A DNA stretch of 64,000 bases from Ancrocorticia sp. Its GTDB lineage: Bacteria > Actinomycetota > Actinomycetes > Actinomycetales > Actinomycetaceae. This document shows positions 44,990 to 54,454 of this stretch, piece after piece; within the stretch, counting starts at the first letter, position 1, and the number at the start of each line of letters is the position of its first letter. The DNA lies in assembly GCA_022648165.1 (NCBI GenBank), contig JALCLX010000005.1, positions 62,001-126,000 of the forward strand, given 5' to 3'. The notes under the pieces are model-generated. The model saw nothing but the letters and a program-made list of their open reading frames with translations, did no database searches and was not told the origin of the DNA. The position numbers and the translations under genes were made by a program.

Positions 44990-46306
44990 TCAGTACCAGC
45001 CCTTGGAAAGGAAGGCATTCCATGCACCACACGGCGTGCCATAGCGCCCGGATATATAGCTGAGGCCCCACGTAATCTGAACGGTTGCATCAGTCTGCCA
45101 CCCGGTACCCATCTTCGAGCCCGGGAGCGCCTGCGGAATGCCATATGCACCAGATGAAGCATTCTCCGCCGTCACACTCCAACCAGATTCGCGGTTCCAG
45201 AGGGAGACGAGACAAGAGAATTGGTCATCGCCCCAACCGTAGTTACCGATCAGCGAGTAGGCGATCTGCTGCGCTTCTCCAGCGGGCGCTACGTACGTTG
45301 ATGTAGCCGTAGCCGTCGTGGACGTTGAGGAGGAAGTGCTTGACGATGAACTGCTGGAAGAAGAAGTGGTAGCAACTGCTTCTGCCTTCTTGGTGCCTAC
45401 ACGAACAACCTTGTCTACGCGCGCTTGCGTCTGCGCTGAGATCGTGAGAACACGGGAAACCTCGGTGCCATCTTGATACGTCACCTCGTATGTGTTCGTG
45501 GTGATGCCGTCCTGGCCTTCGGTTTCTACCTCGGTTGTGCCCTCTGCAAGGGTGTCATCCTCAACTTCGGTCGTGGTAAATGCGTCCGTTACCGTCTCCG
45601 AGACCGTCTCTGTAGTCACGCGCGTCACTGTGATAGTGGAACCGTTGAGCACGGGCGCAGACATCGGGGAAGAGACGATATCCGCTTGGTTGACGAGAAT
45701 TCCGGATTCTTCCAAAGCGTCGCCGAGCGCGTTTTCGTTGGAACTCACGGTTTGGCTCTCGCCATCAACGTTCACGGTAAATGTGGTAGCTACTTCCTGC
45801 GCGATAGTCTCGCGAGCAGCAGAAGATTGGGTTTGCGTTGGAGTGGTGGGTTCAGCAGAAGAGGACGACTGCGTTACCGCAACCGTTCCAACACCCGAAG
45901 TTACGACCACTACAGCGGCTGTCACTGCACGCGACCGAGTAAAAAGTGAAAACTTCGATGACTTTCGGTGTGTGCTCGTGGAGTTGTGGATAGAAGTGGA
46001 CTTGTGAATAGAAATAGGGGTCTCCGTCGTCGGGGAGGTGGCAAGCTCGCTGCGGTTCGGCCACGAAACTGGCTGATCCGTTGCGCGGGTTGTGGCCACA
46101 AATGCGGCGCCTGTACCCATCGTTGCTTTTTCGGTCGACGGCGCAGCCGCGTGCGCGGCACGTTCCGCGAGCAGGCGCGCACGCCTACTTCCTGGTGCGG
46201 GTTCTGCCGCGAAAGCTATCGCATTGACCGCCGAAGCGGGTGCACTGTGTCGCCCCAATCGAACCTCCAGATTTGCGGTGTCGCCTCGTCCCTTGTGAGG
46301 CATCAA
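44990..46306 (-). CDS. Rpf-like cell-wall protein: DUF348, G5 and lysozyme-like domains
   Basis: A 438-residue envelope protein in the place of RpfB. An Ala/Thr-rich cytoplasmic region (about 1-120) precedes one hydrophobic helix (RAVTAAVVVVTSGVGTVAV) that acts as signal anchor. DUF348-type segments (FTVNVDGESQTVSSNENAL) follow, then a G5 domain (EVETEGQDGITTNTYEVTYQDGTE). A Ser/Thr linker of about 30 residues leads to the C-terminal lysozyme-like domain (FSCLVSLWNRESGWSVTAE and SGAYGIPQALPGSKM). The Glu in NRESGW is the likely catalytic residue. It differs from a true Rpf domain and resembles soluble lytic transglycosylases. It likely remodels peptidoglycan. Confidence 0.88.
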   Translation of the reverse strand: MMPHKGRGDTANLEVRLGRHSAPASAVNAIAFAAEPAPGSRRARLLAERAAHAAAPSTEKATMGTGAAFVATTRATDQPVSWPNRSELATSPTTETPISIHKSTSIHNSTSTHRKSSKFSLFTRSRAVTAAVVVVTSGVGTVAVTQSSSSAEPTTPTQTQSSAARETIAQEVATTFTVNVDGESQTVSSNENALGDALEESGILVNQADIVSSPMSAPVLNGSTITVTRVTTETVSETVTDAFTTTEVEDDTLAEGTTEVETEGQDGITTNTYEVTYQDGTEVSRVLTISAQTQARVDKVVRVGTKKAEAVATTSSSSSSSSSTSSSTSTTATATSTYVAPAGEAQQIAYSLIGNYGWGDDQFSCLVSLWNRESGWSVTAENASSGAYGIPQALPGSKMGTGWQTDATVQITWGLSYISGRYGTPCGAWNAFLSKGWY

Positions 46307-46414
46307 CGATCACACTTTATAACAAAACTATATCGAGTGTAACCATCTTGTGATCTTTGGGCGAATGGGCGTGAGTGACGCCACACAACTCGCGGTGAAC
46401 AATAGTGGACTCTG

Positions 46415-47362
46415 TTAGATTCCGTATACTTCGCGAGTGTTCGCATCGACGCGATCGCACCACTCAGCGAGTGCTACTCCGCGCAGTTGTGCTTGAAAAG
46501 CCACCGTATATGCCACTGCATACGCAGCGTTCGGATACCCGCGCCACGGTACGGGCGTCAAATACGGCGCATCCGTCTCCGCCAAAATGAGCTCAGACGG
46601 AAGTACTCGAAAAGCCTCACGAAGTGTTTCATTCGCAGGATATGTCAGCGGGCCAGCAAAACTCGCATACCACCCGTGATCCGCCAATACTCGCGCCATC
46701 TCTGCATCACCAGAAAAGCAGTGGAACACGGTTCGTTCCGGGGCTCCGCACTCTTCTAATACACGAAGGCAATCTGCGTGCGCTTCGCGATCGTGAATCT
46801 GCAGGGGAAGCTCCAGTTCTTTCGCCAGCTCGATGTGCATCCGAAAAGACTCAATTTGAGCGGCTTTCCCCGCGTCTGCAGTGCGGAAATAATCGAGTCC
46901 CGTTTCCCCAATAGCGACGACATGCGGGTCGCGTGCAAGATCGGCAACCAGTGCCACCGCATCTTCCAATGAGTATTCGCGATGCCATGGATCGAGACCG
47001 TGCTCCATACCGTCGGCGCCCACATCCGTCACCCCGCGATGCAGCGCCGCATCGTTCGGATGGATCGCTATTGCGGCAGCAACCTGATCAGGGTACTGGC
47101 GCGCCAAAGCAATATTCGGCTCCAATGTGGGAACCTCACACCCGCAGGTGATCACACGGCGCACATTCGCCGCGCGTAAACGTTCCAAGGCAGTCCGCAC
47201 CGTCAATGGGCGGCCCTGGCCTTCGACGGCGTCGCCATAGTCCCGTTGGTCATCCGCCGCCCCCGGCTCACCGTGAACCGGAATATGGGTGTGGTTGTCG
47301 ACGACGGGGCGCGGCAAGGCCAACACATCGGGATAGACGTGCCGTTTTTTCTTATGTGACAC
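46415..47362 (-). CDS. tatD: TatD-family DNase
   Basis: A 315-residue TatD hydrolase, a metal-dependent nuclease of the amidohydrolase superfamily. Metal ligands are visible in VDNHTHIPV (HxH), AIGETGLDYF (Glu), LQIHDREAH (His) and LAETDAPYLTPVP (Asp). The N-terminal insertion between HTHIPV and the first helix (GEPGAADDQRDYGDAVEGQ) is longer than in E. coli TatD, typical of actinobacterial members. It starts 14 nt after metG ends and is in one operon with it. Confidence 0.95.
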   Translation of the reverse strand: MSHKKKRHVYPDVLALPRPVVDNHTHIPVHGEPGAADDQRDYGDAVEGQGRPLTVRTALERLRAANVRRVITCGCEVPTLEPNIALARQYPDQVAAAIAIHPNDAALHRGVTDVGADGMEHGLDPWHREYSLEDAVALVADLARDPHVVAIGETGLDYFRTADAGKAAQIESFRMHIELAKELELPLQIHDREAHADCLRVLEECGAPERTVFHCFSGDAEMARVLADHGWYASFAGPLTYPANETLREAFRVLPSELILAETDAPYLTPVPWRGYPNAAYAVAYTVAFQAQLRGVALAEWCDRVDANTREVYGI

Positions 47363-47376
47363 AGTCCCGCTCCGCG

Positions 47377-49185
47377 CTATTCCTGGATTCCCAGGCGCTC
47401 GAGCTCCTCCGCAACAACCGACGGGTCCAGCTTCTGGAACACGGGTTTCGGTTTCGCGATTGGAGTGCCCGGTACTACCGGTACACTCTTCCAGGGCCGA
47501 ACGTGTGAGTAATCGCCGGTAATGATCGGATACGGAGCGCCATTATCCAAGTCCGTCACCTCAACGAGCTGCGGCATTGGCGCTATGTCGCCGGGCCCGC
47601 CCAGCACCCGATCGATTGCATTTGAAGAATGTGGCAGGAACACGCACATCATCGTGTTCAAATCAGACACGGCCTGTGCCAATACTCCCAGAATCGTAGC
47701 AAGCCGGCTACGCTGTTCGGGAGCTTTCAGCTTGAAAGGTTCCGTACGCGTTACATACGTATTGGCTTCCCCAACAAGCCGCATGATTTCCGCAAGCGCT
47801 GCACGCTGGTGATGGTGCGCGATAAGATCACCCACCGTATCAAAGCCACCGCTCACAGCATCAAGCAACTGCTGATCGATTTCCTCCAGCGTTGCAGCTG
47901 CCGGGATTTCACCGAAATTCTTCGCAATCATTGCAGCAGTTCGGTTGACCAGATTGCCCCAGCCTGCAACGAGCTCAGAATTATTGCGACGGACAAACTC
48001 CGTCCACGTGAAGTCTGCGTCAGAGTTTTCCGGGCCAGCGATCGAGATAAAGTAGCGCAAGGCATCTGGCTGGTACCGCGAAAGCACATCGCGGACATAA
48101 ATCACTACATTCTTCGAAGAGGAAAACTTCTTTCCCTCCATCGTGAGGAATTCGGAAGCGACAACTTGTGTGGGAAGATTCAGGTGCCCTAGTGCACCCG
48201 GGTGCCCACCTTTGTCGCCTTCCCCGTTGTAGGCGAGCAACTCCGCCGGCCAAATCTGGGAGTGGAAAACAATATTGTCCTTGCCCATGAAGTAATACGA
48301 CAGCGCTTCCGGATCATTCCACCACGCGCGCCAATCCTCAGCCGAGCCGATTCCAGCCGCAGCACGGCGCCGGGCCCATTCCACGGACGCACTCAGGTAT
48401 CCGATCACTGCGTCGAACCACACGTACAGCCTCTTGTTGGGCTGATCCTCCCATCCTGGAACAGGTATTCCCCAGGAGATATCACGGCTCATAGCCCGGG
48501 GGCGCACGTCCTCTAGCAAGTGTTTAGAAAACGAAATGACATTTGGCCGCCATTCACCAGTTGCTTCCACCGAATCTAGCCACGTGCCCAATGAATCCGC
48601 CAGAGCGGGTAGGTCAAGGAAATAGTGCTGGGTTACGCGGAACTCCGGCGTTTTCCCGGAAACCTTGGAAATTGGGTCGATGAGGTCCTTGGGATCCAGC
48701 TGGTTTCCGCAGTTATCACACTGGTCACCGCGCGCTCCTGCGGCGCCACAGATGGGGCACGTGCCCTCGATATAGCGATCGGGTAGCGTATTCCCAGTTT
48801 CTGGGTCAATTGCCACTGCCATATCCTGCACGATCATATAACCGTTGTCACGGCACACTTCGAACATCTGCTGGACCACATGCTCGTGATTCACGGTGGT
48901 CGTGCGCGTGAACAGATCATATGACAGGCCCAGTGCGACCAGGTCTTCCACAATAATTCGGTTGTTCTTGTCCGCCAACTCTTGAGGAGTGACACCCATT
49001 TCTTCTGCAGCGACCAGTATTGGCGTGCCATGTTCGTCCGTACCAGAGACCATCAGGACGTCTTCGCCCCGCATTCGCATGTAACGCGAGAACACATCAG
49101 AAGGAACACCGAACCCGGCAACGTGGCCGATATGGCGTGGCCCGTTCGCGTAGGGCCACGCTACTGCAGAAAGTATGTGCGACAT
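47377..49185 (-). CDS. metG: Methionyl-tRNA synthetase
   Basis: A 602-residue class I synthetase that charges tRNA-Met. The HIGH motif is in [12 protein letters not shown] and the KMSKS loop reads KFSSSKN. A zinc-binding knuckle [18 protein letters not shown] lies in the connective region. The anticodon-binding helical domain occupies the C-terminal third. There is no C-terminal EMAP-type dimerisation domain, as usual in Actinobacteria. The terminator of the fru operon lies 55 nt upstream, so metG has its own promoter in that gap, which I could not identify. Confidence 0.98.
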   Translation of the reverse strand: MSHILSAVAWPYANGPRHIGHVAGFGVPSDVFSRYMRMRGEDVLMVSGTDEHGTPILVAAEEMGVTPQELADKNNRIIVEDLVALGLSYDLFTRTTTVNHEHVVQQMFEVCRDNGYMIVQDMAVAIDPETGNTLPDRYIEGTCPICGAAGARGDQCDNCGNQLDPKDLIDPISKVSGKTPEFRVTQHYFLDLPALADSLGTWLDSVEATGEWRPNVISFSKHLLEDVRPRAMSRDISWGIPVPGWEDQPNKRLYVWFDAVIGYLSASVEWARRRAAAGIGSAEDWRAWWNDPEALSYYFMGKDNIVFHSQIWPAELLAYNGEGDKGGHPGALGHLNLPTQVVASEFLTMEGKKFSSSKNVVIYVRDVLSRYQPDALRYFISIAGPENSDADFTWTEFVRRNNSELVAGWGNLVNRTAAMIAKNFGEIPAAATLEEIDQQLLDAVSGGFDTVGDLIAHHHQRAALAEIMRLVGEANTYVTRTEPFKLKAPEQRSRLATILGVLAQAVSDLNTMMCVFLPHSSNAIDRVLGGPGDIAPMPQLVEVTDLDNGAPYPIITGDYSHVRPWKSVPVVPGTPIAKPKPVFQKLDPSVVAEELERLGIQE

Positions 49186-49239
49186 GCAGCAAAGTTTACC
49201 CGCAAGATCGGCTGCTTCGTTGCGCCCATCAAAGACAGT

Positions 49240-49268
49240 TGTGGGGCCCCACCCAGCGGAGCCCCACA
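49240..49268 (-). terminator. Hairpin terminator after ptsH
   Basis: An 8-bp stem (TGTGGGGC / GCCCCACA, 13-nt loop) lies 17 nt past the ptsH stop. On the minus strand it is followed by ACTGTCTTTG, a weak T run. It probably ends the fructose operon. Confidence 0.5.
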
Positions 49269-49284
49269 GCTATACGCTACGCAC

Positions 49285-49542
49285 CTACGCGTCAAGATCA
49301 GATTCGATGAGCGCGGCGATCTTCTCTACCGCCTCATCGTTATCCGATTCAACGGTGACGCTTGTTCCTTTTTCTGCGCCGAGTGTCATGATCAGCATGA
49401 CCGAGGAAGCGTCAACCGGTTCCTCACCTGCAACACTCAGCAGAATCTCATCATCGTATTCGCCTGCGGCTTCAGCTATGACCGACGCCGGGCGGGCATG
49501 CAGGCCTACTTGGGAGCCGACGACGACAGTTTTCTTAGACAA
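49285..49542 (-). CDS. ptsH: Phosphocarrier protein HPr
   Basis: An 85-residue HPr that relays phosphate from enzyme I to sugar-specific PTS components. The phosphorylatable His is in GSQVGLHARPAS (His14). The regulatory Ser site lies in DASSVMLIMTLG. The length is standard. It is the last gene of the fructose operon, 57 nt after fruA, which ties its supply to fructose use. Enzyme I is not in the window. Confidence 0.97.
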   Translation of the reverse strand: MSKKTVVVGSQVGLHARPASVIAEAAGEYDDEILLSVAGEEPVDASSVMLIMTLGAEKGTSVTVESDNDEAVEKIAALIESDLDA

Positions 49543-49599
49543 TTGGTTCTCCTTCCGACGCGCGGTCGCTCATACTTGATGCTAACGTAGCCGGCATTC

Positions 49600-51627
49600 T
49601 TATACCGCTACTTCTTTCGTTTTCTTTTGGGTCATTTGTTTCAATGCGGTCACTATAAATCCTGCAACGACCATCCCAACTGCGATCGCGATCAAGAAGC
49701 CGAGGAAATTGTCGATTGCGAAGAACACAAAGATGCCGCCATGCGGCGCATGCGACCCCACTTTGAGCGCCATGCTCAACGCGCCCGTCACTGCTCCTCC
49801 GACCATCATCGAGGGGATAACACGGAAAGGATCCGCTGCCGCAAATGGGATTGCGCCTTCGGATATGAAGGAGAGCCCCAGCAGCCAAGCGGCAGTACCG
49901 TTCTCACGCTCCTGCTGCGTGTAGAGTTTCGGACGCATCGCAGTGGAAAGCGCCATCGCGAGCGGCGGTACCATTCCCGCAGCCATCACCGCGGCCATGA
50001 TCTCCCACGATGCCTGCGTTTGAGCCGCAAGTCCCGCCGTGGCGAACAAATATGCCGCCTTATTCACAGGGCCTCCCAGATCGAAGCACATCATGAGTCC
50101 CAAGATGATGCCAAGGATCACTGCGGAGCTGCCAGTCATACCACCGAGCCCGTTCTGCAACCCGTCCATGAGAGCTTTGAGCGGACGGCCGAGGACAAGG
50201 AGCATTGCCCCGCCAACGAGCGCGGTGGTCAAAAGCGGGATGATGACCACGGGCATCAATCCAGCGAGCCACCGCGGTGGCTTGAGCGTTGTGAACCAGT
50301 ATGCGACGATACCAGCCAGTATGCCGGTCACCAAACCGCCGATGAATCCGGCGCCAACAGTCACGGCTATGGCACCGCCGATGAATCCGGGGGCAATTCC
50401 GGGACGTCCCGCAATACCGAATGCGATATAACCAGACAGCGCGGCGACCAGGAATCCCATTCCAGCGCTGCCTATCATATAGAACACGGCACCGAGGTAG
50501 GCTGCCAGTGGACTGCCGAACAGCGCGTGGTTTTCGACGCCGGCGTTGGCAAAGACCGCTTGCAGGTCTGGAAGGTTCCACAATGCGTTCTTCTGCACCA
50601 TGTCAGCCGCCACAGACGTGATCGTGTATCCGCCAAACAGGAAACCGAGTGCGATTAACAAGCCTCCGGCTGCAACGAATGGAATCATGTACGAAACGCC
50701 GGTCATCAACGCCTGCTGGATACGCTTACCCCAACCTACCGTATGCCCAGACTCGGGTGGCACCTGCTCCGCAGCGGCAGCGGCGCGTTTGGCGTGGGGA
50801 TTCTTCGCGGCTGCGATAGCCTCATCGATCATCGCTGCGGCCTCACTCATCGGACGCTTCACTCCTGATTCGATGACAGGCATTCCCGTAAACCGTTCAC
50901 GGCCTTGAATCCCTACATCGGCCGCGATAATGATGGCCCCTGCTCGCGCAATCTGGGCGGGTGTGAATGGTTCAATACCGCCAGATCCCTGCGTTTCGAC
51001 GTGAAGTTCTACGCCTTTCTCCTTAGCCGCATTCTCAAGCGCTTCAGCGGCCATGTAGGTGTGGGCGATGCCGGTAGGGCATGAGGTGATCGCAAGCAGA
51101 ACTGCCGTATCGGATGTAGGTGCTTCCGGCGAATCGCTTTGTTCCTTTGCCGCTGCCTTCGGCGTTCCCGCATTCGGCGGTTCCACAACGCCCATCACGA
51201 TGTCCACCACTTCTTGAGGTGTGGCAGCACTTCTAAGCGAATCCACAAAACCGGGGCGAACCAAGGCACGGGATAGCTTGGCTAACAGTTTCATATGCGC
51301 AGAACCGGATTCTTCCGGTGCCGCTATCCCGATCACGATATCGGCCGGTCCGTCTTTGGCTCCAAAATCTATCGGAGTATCCAACTTCAAGAATCCAAGC
51401 GCGGGTTCACGTACTGCCGAAGTTCGGCAGTGCGGTATGGCGATTCCTCCTGGCATGCCCGTTGCGAATGCGTGCTCGCGTTGAGTCATGGCATCGACGA
51501 GCCCTGCTTTATCTGCCCGGCCCGTGCGTGCGATGACATCGGCCATCGCGTCAATAACTGCGTATTTATCTCCAGATATGGTGACACCGATTCTTACCAA
51601 ATCAGGTGTCATGAGGTGTTCTGACAT
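49600..51627 (-). CDS. fruA: PTS fructose transporter subunit IIABC
   Basis: A 675-residue fructose permease with three fused PTS domains. IIA (about 1-150) has the phosphorylated His in GGIAIPHCRTS. IIB (about 180-285) has the Cys in ITSCPTGIAHTYMAAEAL. IIC (about 325-670) forms the membrane channel with about nine helices and GGSYMIPF-like and DLGGPVNKAAYLFATA motifs. It takes up fructose as fructose 1-phosphate. I chose ATG 51627 with AAGGAAG upstream; the upstream frame is not PTS-like. The order IIA-IIB-IIC is the actinobacterial type. Confidence 0.97.
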   Translation of the reverse strand: MSEHLMTPDLVRIGVTISGDKYAVIDAMADVIARTGRADKAGLVDAMTQREHAFATGMPGGIAIPHCRTSAVREPALGFLKLDTPIDFGAKDGPADIVIGIAAPEESGSAHMKLLAKLSRALVRPGFVDSLRSAATPQEVVDIVMGVVEPPNAGTPKAAAKEQSDSPEAPTSDTAVLLAITSCPTGIAHTYMAAEALENAAKEKGVELHVETQGSGGIEPFTPAQIARAGAIIIAADVGIQGRERFTGMPVIESGVKRPMSEAAAMIDEAIAAAKNPHAKRAAAAAEQVPPESGHTVGWGKRIQQALMTGVSYMIPFVAAGGLLIALGFLFGGYTITSVAADMVQKNALWNLPDLQAVFANAGVENHALFGSPLAAYLGAVFYMIGSAGMGFLVAALSGYIAFGIAGRPGIAPGFIGGAIAVTVGAGFIGGLVTGILAGIVAYWFTTLKPPRWLAGLMPVVIIPLLTTALVGGAMLLVLGRPLKALMDGLQNGLGGMTGSSAVILGIILGLMMCFDLGGPVNKAAYLFATAGLAAQTQASWEIMAAVMAAGMVPPLAMALSTAMRPKLYTQQERENGTAAWLLGLSFISEGAIPFAAADPFRVIPSMMVGGAVTGALSMALKVGSHAPHGGIFVFFAIDNFLGFLIAIAVGMVVAGFIVTALKQMTQKKTKEVAV

Positions 51628-51810
51628 GGTGTAACTTCCTTGTACTTCGAGGGGATAGTGGGACGTTGTTTCGAGGGAATAACTGAAAGGTAAAAGGGTG
51701 GCGGGCGGGCCATTCAGCTCGCATTTGGGTATAGCTATCGCCAAGGCCTGGCGCTTTGACGCCGAAGGCGCGCGAGTTAGATCACTATCGAGGGTTAGAT
51801 GACTGTGTTT

Positions 51811-52764
51811 CTAAATGCTCCGTACAGCGGCGAAGTCCGGATGGACGTCTTGCGGAGACGGGATGGTGGTACCAGGCATCGATACCGCGGCGGCACCATA
51901 CGCAGTTGCTAAGGCGAGACGCTCCGGCGCATCCCGTTTTGCGGCGCGGGCAATGATATACCCAGCGGTGGCAGAGTCTCCCGCGCCCACAGTTGAAACG
52001 ACTCGGACATTGGGGCTGGGCGCATACCAGGTTCCTTCCGCCGTTGCGAGTACCGCGCCGGCTCCACCTAGCGTTACCAGTACCTCCGAGACTCCCCGCG
52101 AACGGAGCCATTGAACCGCATCATGGATCTCGGAAAAATCGCCGCGCGTTACCGCGTCCTCAATTGCCCCGCCGTCATGGCCTGTGAGCTGCCCCAACTC
52201 GTCCGCATTCGGTTTGACGAAGTCAGGTGCAGAATCTCCTAGGTGCTCTGCCAAAGCGGCCAACGGTTCATCGGACGTGTCTACGCCGATCCATGCTCCG
52301 ACTGGACGAATCCTACGCACCAGCCTGGCGTATTCATCTGCGGGGAACCCCGGCGCGAGCGAACCCGACAACATGATCGTGTCAGTTGGGGAGATAGCAG
52401 CCATGAGGGCTTCTTCCAGTGCCTCACATTCGGCAGCTGTGAGCTGGGTTCCCGGCTCATTGATTTTGGTAGTGACATTGCCTCCTACAATTGTGAGATT
52501 CGTACGAACCGGGCCGGAAACTGGGCTGTTCCGGTACGGCAGTTCCGCCTTTTTGAGCAGATTTACCAGCGGGTCATCGCTCCGCGCTTGGAATACCGCG
52601 CTCACTGGGAGCCCGGCTCTATGTACACCCAAGGCGACATTGATACCTTTGCCTCCTGGCTGCGTGCGATCTTCGACGATGCGATGCACGCCTCCGGGGA
52701 CGAGCTTTCCGCTGAGCGTCACTGTTCGATCGATCGATGGGTTTGCTGTCAGCGTCACTATCAT
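51811..52764 (-). CDS. fruK: 1-phosphofructokinase
   Basis: A 317-residue PfkB-family kinase that converts fructose 1-phosphate to fructose 1,6-bisphosphate. N-terminal TLTANPSIDRTVTL and GGKGINVALGVHRAGLP bind the substrate. The C-terminal signature STVGAGDSATAGYI retains the catalytic Asp, unlike the other PfkB-like gene in the window. It overlaps fruR by 4 nt (ATGA). A 183-nt gap separates it from fruA, longer than elsewhere in the operon, so a secondary promoter there is possible. Confidence 0.96.
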   Translation of the reverse strand: MIVTLTANPSIDRTVTLSGKLVPGGVHRIVEDRTQPGGKGINVALGVHRAGLPVSAVFQARSDDPLVNLLKKAELPYRNSPVSGPVRTNLTIVGGNVTTKINEPGTQLTAAECEALEEALMAAISPTDTIMLSGSLAPGFPADEYARLVRRIRPVGAWIGVDTSDEPLAALAEHLGDSAPDFVKPNADELGQLTGHDGGAIEDAVTRGDFSEIHDAVQWLRSRGVSEVLVTLGGAGAVLATAEGTWYAPSPNVRVVSTVGAGDSATAGYIIARAAKRDAPERLALATAYGAAAVSMPGTTIPSPQDVHPDFAAVRSI

Positions 52765-53519
52765 GCGTAAACCACCTCAATTCCGTTCTTCTTTGCGATG
52801 TCCGCAAAATGGGTAGGTAGCCCTGAGTCAGTAATCAAAACGTCCACATCGCTCAGTGCTGCAAAGGTGCGCAGTGTGGTCACTCCGGCCTTTGACGAAT
52901 CCGCGACGACGATCCTAAAAGCCGCCATCGTAACAAAGGCGGATTTCACTGCCGCCTCCTCGATATCCGGGGTTGTGAATCCTTCCTTATCCATTCCATT
53001 GGTTCCTAGGATGGCCACGTCGGTGTGGAGCTGTTCCACCGCCGCGACAGTCTCTGCTCCAACCGCCGCAAGAGTGACGTGGCGGATGTTTCCCGGCAAT
53101 ATGCGGGTAGAGAATCCCGCTTTTGCTGCCGTTCCGGCAATTGCGGGATCGTTGGTCACCACCGGGCCGAATGACACCGGAAGGAGTGGCACTACCAGGC
53201 TGGTGGTAGAACCTGCATCAACAAAGAGGCTTCCAGTGCCACGCCGCGCCAGGTATGCAGCGCACGCTTGGGCAATGCGGTTCTTCTGCGCACGATTCGT
53301 TTGGGCACGCTCCCCCGTATCCGGTTCCACCACCACCGTCCGCCGGGCCACCGCACCACCGTGAACACGCTGCAGCAAAGACTGTTCGGCCAAGTGGTCG
53401 AGATCGCGGCGAATGGTCTCCGGCGTCACTTTGAAACGCTGGGCAAGTTCGGTAACCGATACGCGCCCCGTTTCATTGAGTCGGTCGACAATGAGTTTGT
53501 ACCGTTGTTCTGCATACAT
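52761..53519 (-). CDS. fruR: DeoR-family repressor of the fructose operon
   Basis: A 252-residue DeoR/GlpR-type regulator. The N-terminal helix-turn-helix is MYAEQRYKLIVDRLNETGRVSVTELAQRF with the family's TPETIRRDLDHLAEQ. The sugar-phosphate-sensing domain contains FVDAGSTTSLVVPLL and ILGTNGMDKEGFTTPDIEEA. By position it senses fructose 1-phosphate or fructose 1,6-bisphosphate; this is inference. I chose ATG 53519 because GGGAG lies upstream and relatives begin MYAExR. It is the first gene of the operon and thus autoregulated. Confidence 0.92.
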   Translation of the reverse strand: MYAEQRYKLIVDRLNETGRVSVTELAQRFKVTPETIRRDLDHLAEQSLLQRVHGGAVARRTVVVEPDTGERAQTNRAQKNRIAQACAAYLARRGTGSLFVDAGSTTSLVVPLLPVSFGPVVTNDPAIAGTAAKAGFSTRILPGNIRHVTLAAVGAETVAAVEQLHTDVAILGTNGMDKEGFTTPDIEEAAVKSAFVTMAAFRIVVADSSKAGVTTLRTFAALSDVDVLITDSGLPTHFADIAKKNGIEVVYA

Positions 53520-53598
53520 GTGGACTCCCAATATTCGGTGCTTGGCCCCATGGTTTCGCACCGCACAACATCGTTGCTAGGCTTCTTTGCTTACTTGA

Positions 53599-53628
53599 AG
53601 TATATGACCATATTCCAACATAATGCAA
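53599..53628 (-). promoter_or_regulatory. Promoter of the fructose operon
   Basis: On the minus strand, TTGCAT (-35, 53623-53628) and TATACT (-10, 53599-53604) lie 18 bases apart in an A+T-rich segment. The likely transcript start is about 70 nt upstream of fruR. Confidence 0.65.
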
Positions 53629-53636
53629 TAGCTTTT

Positions 53637-53656
53637 TATGTTTGTTTATATTTGTT
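53637..53656 (-). promoter_or_regulatory. Candidate FruR operator: 10-bp direct repeats
   Basis: TATGTTTGTT and TATATTTGTT lie in tandem, 8 nt upstream of the -35 box of fruR. DeoR-type regulators often bind tandem direct repeats at about one helical turn. The assignment to FruR is inference from position. Confidence 0.45.
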
Positions 53657-53742
53657 TCACCGTGCACCTTCTGAGTAGGGCACAATTTATAACGTTCGGA
53701 ACCTCCATCCGTCCGAAACCCCTGGGAGACTAGGAGAATGCC

Positions 53743-54396
53743 GTGAAAGATAGCACCCGCGCCCTGATCATTGTTGACGTCCAACCCACGTTCTGTGAAG
53801 GTGGAGCCCTGGCAGTTGACGGCGGGAACGCAACCGCCGAACGCATCGCAGATTTCGTCCAAGAGAACACCGATGAATACGATCTCATCGTCTCCACGCA
53901 AGATTGGCACATTGATCCCGGAAATCACTTCTCCGACCATCCGGACTTCGTAGACACGTGGCCGCCCCACGGCGTGGCAGGAACTCCTGAAGCTGAGCTT
54001 CATGAGGCCATCGCATCGCTTCCAATTGACGTTTCGGTAAGGAAGGGGCAATACGCCGCGGCATACTCAGGCTTTGAAGGCACCGATTCTCATGGCACGC
54101 CGCTCGAACAGATCCTCCGGGATGCGCAAATCGGGGCAATCGACGTCGTCGGGATAGCAGAATCACACTGCGTCAAAGAAACCGCACTCGATGCGCTCAA
54201 ATTTGGCTGGCCGGTGCGGGTGTTCTCCGACCTTACCGTGCCAGTCTCCGAAGAGCTCGGAATCGAAGCCCGCCGGGAAATGGATGAGGCAGGCATCGAG
54301 CAAATAGATTCTTCTGAAGCCTTCGGGTTTTACGAAGAAGGCAACGACCAAGAGATCCCCGGAGACGCCGGCGGCGCCAGTATTACATTTGCTTAG
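53743..54396 (+). CDS. pncA: Nicotinamidase / isochorismatase-family hydrolase
   Basis: A 217-residue cysteine hydrolase that most likely deamidates nicotinamide to nicotinate for NAD salvage. The catalytic triad is visible: Asp in IIVDVQPTF, Lys in VRKGQY and Cys in GIAESHCVKETA. The metal site is STQDWHIDPGNHF with Asp and His residues. The GTG start has AGGAG 7 nt upstream. Isochorismatases share the fold, but the DxHxDxxNH metal motif favours nicotinamidase. It diverges from fruR and converges on rsmI. A 40-residue tail beyond the core is Glu/Gly-rich. Confidence 0.92.
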   Translation: MKDSTRALIIVDVQPTFCEGGALAVDGGNATAERIADFVQENTDEYDLIVSTQDWHIDPGNHFSDHPDFVDTWPPHGVAGTPEAELHEAIASLPIDVSVRKGQYAAAYSGFEGTDSHGTPLEQILRDAQIGAIDVVGIAESHCVKETALDALKFGWPVRVFSDLTVPVSEELGIEARREMDEAGIEQIDSSEAFGFYEEGNDQEIPGDAGGASITFA

Positions 54397-54409
54397 ATTC
54401 ACGCCACCT

Positions 54410-54454
54410 CTTACGAACCGCTAGGCGCTGCGCGGCTTACGAACCGCTAGGCGC
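54410..54454. repeat. 19-bp direct repeat across the rsmI stop codon
   Basis: CTTACGAACCGCTAGGCGC occurs at 54410-54428 and 54436-54454. The second copy contains the rsmI stop codon. This is another short duplication centred on a gene's end. Confidence 0.85.

Noticed and set aside
49627-50658. 343-codon open frame antisense to fruA
   Set aside because: Composition (Arg, His, Cys-rich) is that of a shadow frame opposite membrane-protein codons, and fruA is certain.
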